Source: an uncultured Opitutaceae bacterium
GTDB lineage: Bacteria; Verrucomicrobiota; Verrucomicrobiia; Opitutales; Opitutaceae
Length of the DNA: 9,546 nt
Direction of reading: 5' to 3'
Assembly: GCA_903885525.1 (NCBI GenBank)
Contig: CAISJA010000407.1
Location: 1-9,546, forward strand
Part shown: in pieces, positions 6,729-9,546 of the stretch
How the letters are laid out: each line of letters opens with the position of its first letter
Numbering within the stretch: the first letter of the stretch is position 1
Notes under the pieces: model-generated
What the model was told of the DNA's origin: nothing
Databases searched by the model: none
The model's input: the letters and a program-made list of their open reading frames with translations, nothing else
Made by a program: the position numbers and the translations under genes

Positions 6729-7904
6729 ATGACCCCCGAGGCCTTTAACGAGCAGCAGCGGCCGCACTGCCAGCGGCAACCGGAGGGCTATTTCGCCTTT
6801 GTGCCGCCGTCTCTCCCGCCCGTGCTGCCCATCGACTGGGAGCTGGCTGGTCTGCTCTCCGAAGCGGATCGGGCCGTGGCGGAATTGAGCGGGGCCGGGC
6901 GGTTGTTGCCCAATCCCCATCTGCTGATCCGCCCTTACCTCCGCCGCGAAGCCGTGCTCAGCTCGCTCATCGAGGACACCTACGCTGAGGTTGAGGAGTT
7001 GCTGCTTTTCGATCTCGGCCCTGAGGGTGCGCCGGAGAAACCGTCGGTGCGCGAGGTCGCCAACCACATCGTAGCGCTGGAAACCGGTTTACAGCGGCTC
7101 GGTGAGCTGCCGATCGGCTCCCGCCTCATCAAGGAACTTCACGCCATCCTACTCTCGACCGTGCGCGGCGGCAATTCCACGAAGACCCCGGGCGAATTCC
7201 GCCGCAGCCAGAATTGGATTGGCCGGCCCGGCTCCACTCTGGCTACAGCCACCTACGTGCCGCCCCCGCCTCACCTACTCGACGCAGCCCTCTCGGCCTG
7301 GGAAAACTATTTCCATGCCGACAGCGCGGAGCCGCCCTTGGTGAAGATCGCCCTCCTGCACTATCAGTTCGAGGCCATCCACCCATTCCTCGATGGCAAC
7401 GGGCGCATCGGCCGCCTGCTCATCACGCTGTTCCTTTGTGACCGCAAGATCCTGTCCGAACCGTTGCTCTACCTCTCTGCCTATTTCGAGCGTTACCGTA
7501 TCGACTATTATCGACACCTGCTCGCGGTTAGCACGCAAGGCGCATGGAAGGATTGGGTTATCTACTTCCTGACCGGCGTGAGGGAAACCGCCAAAGAGGC
7601 GCTGGCGGACACCGCCCGCCTCATCGATCTCTACAACCACTACCGGAAGATCATGGCCCAACAAAAGCGGTTGCCAAGCGCTTGCGCCGGCGTGCTCGAC
7701 GCCCTGTTTGCCACACCGATGCTCTCGATCGCGCAACACGCGGAACGTTACAACGAAAGTTTTCCCAACGTTGCCAAAGCAGTGGAGTTTTGGGAAAAAC
7801 ACGGCCTGGTGAAAAAGGCGACCAACCAAAAACGAAACCGCATCTTCGTGGCTGCACCTGTCCTGGAAGTTACCCGCCCGAGGCCCGCACACCCCACCTC
7901 ATGA
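6729..7904 (+). CDS. fic: Fic-family protein (predicted AMP transferase), class II
   Basis: This 391-residue protein probably transfers AMP from ATP to a hydroxyl side chain of a target protein. The N-terminal Fic_N-type region (about 1-100) holds an inhibitory-helix motif SSLIED (78-83). Its glutamate E82 would block the gamma-phosphate site, as in class II Fic proteins, although the usual glycine or asparagine after it is aspartate. The catalytic motif HPFLDGNGRIGR is complete (218-229, catalytic H218). The stretch about 148-182 should form the target-binding flap. Residues about 318-378 look like a winged helix, with LSIAQHAERYNESFPNVAKA as the candidate helix-turn-helix, so DNA binding is possible. 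The only credible start is ATG 6729, without a Shine-Dalgarno. The stop overlaps the hsdM start by 4 bases (ATGA), implying shared translation with the methylase. The target is unknown; it could include the Hsd subunits, but nothing here shows that. Confidence 0.92.
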   Translation: MTPEAFNEQQRPHCQRQPEGYFAFVPPSLPPVLPIDWELAGLLSEADRAVAELSGAGRLLPNPHLLIRPYLRREAVLSSLIEDTYAEVEELLLFDLGPEGAPEKPSVREVANHIVALETGLQRLGELPIGSRLIKELHAILLSTVRGGNSTKTPGEFRRSQNWIGRPGSTLATATYVPPPPHLLDAALSAWENYFHADSAEPPLVKIALLHYQFEAIHPFLDGNGRIGRLLITLFLCDRKILSEPLLYLSAYFERYRIDYYRHLLAVSTQGAWKDWVIYFLTGVRETAKEALADTARLIDLYNHYRKIMAQQKRLPSACAGVLDALFATPMLSIAQHAERYNESFPNVAKAVEFWEKHGLVKKATNQKRNRIFVAAPVLEVTRPRPAHPTS

Positions 7905-9382
7905 CCACTGACGGCATCATCTCCAAGGTCTGGTCCTTCTGCCACACGCTCCGCGACGACGGCGTGGGCTACGGCGACTACCTCGAGCAACTCACGTACC
8001 TCATCTTCCTCAAGATGGCGGATGAATATGCGAAGCCGCCCTACAGCCGGAAGGTCGGTGTGCCGGCGCGCTATGCGTGGCCGGTCATGCGACCGCTCAA
8101 GGGCAAGGAACTTGAGGACCACTATGTCGAAGCGCTCCGCGCGCTGGGTCTGGAAAAGGGCATGCTCGGGCAGATTTTCACCAAGGCGCAGAACAAAATC
8201 CAGGACCCCGCCAAATTGGCCCGCCTGATCGAGATGGTGGACGAAGTTTCCTGGGTCACCCTCGACGCCGACACGAAGGGCGACATCTACGAGGGCATCC
8301 TCGAGAAGAACGCCGAGGACACCAAGTCCGGTGCCGGCCAATACTTCACGCCCCGCGCCCTGATCAAAGCCATGGTCGAGTGCGTCGCGCCCGAGCCGGG
8401 TAAGTCGATCGCTGATCCGGCGTGCGGCACTGGCGGCTTTTTTCTCTCCGCCTACGATCACCTCGTGAAGCAGCACGCCCTCACACCGGCCCAAAAGCGT
8501 TTTCTCAAGAACGAGACCTTCCACGGCAATGAGATCGTCCCAGGCACCCGCCGCCTGTGCCTGATGAACCTGTTCCTGCACAACATCGGCGAAATCGACG
8601 GCAACAGCCTGATTTCCTCGACCGATGCCCTGGTGGCCCAGCCGGCCCAGACCGTGGACTACGTGCTCGCCAACCCCCCCTTCGGCAAAAAGAGCTCGAT
8701 GACCTTCACCAACGAGGAAGGGGAGCAGGAGAAGGAGGACCTCGTCTACAACCGGCAGGACTTCTGGACCACGACCTCCAACAAACAGCTCAACTTCCTC
8801 CAGCACATCCGCTCGCTCCTCAAGACCACGGGTCAGGCTGCGGTCGTGCTACCCGACAACGTCCTCTTCGAAGGCGGCGCCGGCGAGACCGTGCGCAAGA
8901 AGCTCATGGAGACGACGGAGCTCCACACCATCCTCCGCCTTCCGACCGGCATCTTCTACGCCAACGGGGTAAAGGCCAACGTGCTCTTCTTCGACAATCG
9001 TCCCGCGAGCAAGGACACCGCGACGAAGGAAATCTGGTATTACGACTACCGGACCAACATTCATCACACCCTCAAGCGGAAGCCCCTCCGCCTCGAGGAT
9101 CTCGCCGACTTCATTACATGCTACAACCCTCAGAACCGGCACAAGCGCAAGGAGTCCTGGCATCCCGAAAAAAATCCCGAGGGTCGCTGGCGCAAGTTCA
9201 CGCACACCGAGCTGGCCACCCGCGACAAGACCAGCCTCGACCTCTTTTGGCTGAAGGATGACAGCCTGGCTGATTTGGACAACCTCCCCGAGCCCGCGCT
9301 CCTCGCCGACGAGATCATCGAGAACATCGAAGCCGGTCTGGCTAGTTTTCGTGCGGTTGTGGCAACCCTCGGCCAGGTCTGA
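7901..9382 (+). CDS. hsdM: Type I DNA methyltransferase (N6-adenine), M subunit
   Basis: This 493-residue subunit methylates adenine within the HsdS target using S-adenosylmethionine and forms part of the restriction complex. The N-terminal helical domain (about 1-140, starting DGIISKVWSFCHTLRDDG) is the usual HsdM_N type. GQYFTPR (146-152) leads into the methylase core. Motif I DPACGTGGF (172-180) binds the cofactor, and motif IV NPPF (258-261) is the adenine-N6 catalytic motif. The C-terminal helical tail (DEIIENIEAGLASFRAV) matches the part that packs on HsdS. Length is normal and no key residue is missing. The frame is open upstream to 7544, but that stretch lies inside fic and reads as nonsense protein. 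ATG 7901 begins with the family N-terminus and overlaps the fic stop as ATGA. Unusually, hsdM is separated from hsdS by fic, whereas M and S are commonly adjacent. Confidence 0.96.
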   Translation: MTTDGIISKVWSFCHTLRDDGVGYGDYLEQLTYLIFLKMADEYAKPPYSRKVGVPARYAWPVMRPLKGKELEDHYVEALRALGLEKGMLGQIFTKAQNKIQDPAKLARLIEMVDEVSWVTLDADTKGDIYEGILEKNAEDTKSGAGQYFTPRALIKAMVECVAPEPGKSIADPACGTGGFFLSAYDHLVKQHALTPAQKRFLKNETFHGNEIVPGTRRLCLMNLFLHNIGEIDGNSLISSTDALVAQPAQTVDYVLANPPFGKKSSMTFTNEEGEQEKEDLVYNRQDFWTTTSNKQLNFLQHIRSLLKTTGQAAVVLPDNVLFEGGAGETVRKKLMETTELHTILRLPTGIFYANGVKANVLFFDNRPASKDTATKEIWYYDYRTNIHHTLKRKPLRLEDLADFITCYNPQNRHKRKESWHPEKNPEGRWRKFTHTELATRDKTSLDLFWLKDDSLADLDNLPEPALLADEIIENIEAGLASFRAVVATLGQV

Positions 9383-9422
9383 GGGGGCGCCACCTACGAG
9401 CAGAGACCGATGTGGTTGCTCC

Positions 9423-9546
9423 GTAAGCGTACAACTCTGACGTGACGACAGCGGCGGCGGGATCGGGTAGGCTCCCGGGATGACCTCAGACGACAGCAAC
9501 CACCGCGGCCGGAGCGGCGGGCGGCAAGTTCCGGGCGGCTTTCCAG
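9423..9546 (+). mobile_element. Possible left end of an IS66-family insertion sequence (partial)
   Basis: GTAAGCG at 9423-9429 matches the start of many IS66-family terminal repeats, which begin GTAA. An ATG-initiated frame starts 57 bases further in, a layout seen in that family, where the first small gene lies close to the end. The element would run off the right edge, so the other end and the expected 8-bp target duplication cannot be checked. The call rests on seven bases plus spacing. Confidence 0.25.
9480..9546 (+). CDS. Start of an unrecognised open reading frame, cut by window edge
   Basis: Twenty-two codons are visible from ATG 9480. They are rich in Arg, Gly and Ser (MTSDDSNHRGRSGGRQ, then VPGGFP), with no in-frame stop before the edge. 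There is no clear Shine-Dalgarno. If the GTAAGCG upstream is an IS66 end, this would be the first accessory gene of that element (often called tnpA). The visible part is too short to recognise, and it may be non-coding. Confidence 0.2.
   Translation, partial: MTSDDSNHRGRSGGRQVPGGFP

Noticed and set aside
7544..7900. N-terminal extension of HsdM by 119 codons
   Set aside because: It overlaps the catalytically complete Fic gene, and the residues are low-complexity Arg/Pro. The family N-terminus begins at ATG 7901.

Overview
This window is about 60-65% GC across the genes and codes densely, apart from one AT-rich gap. It looks like a chromosomal segment of a free-living, chemotactic bacterium. 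The chemoreceptor style, codon use and scarcity of Shine-Dalgarno motifs suggest something like a verrucomicrobial (opitutal-type) genome. That placement is a guess from general appearance, not from a diagnostic marker.

The window has two divergent blocks. The left block (about 44-1919, minus strand) is a two-gene sensory unit: a secreted protein with two PilJ-type ligand-sensing repeats, followed after 10 bp by a four-helix-bundle methyl-accepting chemotaxis protein. The chemoreceptor is broken. Its signalling domain stops at about position 76, just before the expected hairpin tip, and the sequence beyond that does not encode a chemoreceptor in any frame. Roughly 550 bases (1920-2472) without a supportable gene separate this block from the right one; they hold a possible flagellar-type promoter, an interrupted palindrome and a terminator-like hairpin.

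The right block (2473-9382, plus strand) is a complete type I restriction-modification locus in the order hsdR - hsdS - fic - hsdM. HsdR has nuclease and helicase motifs, HsdS has two target-recognition domains, and HsdM has both adenine methyltransferase motifs. Between hsdS and hsdM sits a class II Fic protein (predicted AMP transferase) with an intact catalytic motif, an N-terminal inhibitory-helix motif and a C-terminal winged-helix-like region. hsdR/hsdS and fic/hsdM are each joined by 4-base start/stop overlaps. Between hsdS and fic lies a roughly 150-base island of about 33% GC. It contains a sigma70-like promoter, a nearly perfect 38-base palindrome and a CTTATT motif repeated three times at exactly 41-base intervals. 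This arrangement suggests that fic-hsdM is a separately controlled transcription unit, possibly autoregulated by Fic. It is the most interesting feature of the window.

After hsdM, the last about 165 bases contain a GTAAGCG sequence resembling an IS66-family terminus, followed by an open reading frame cut by the window edge. This, with the broken chemoreceptor at the other edge, hints at mobile-element activity around the segment, but neither element can be proved from this window.
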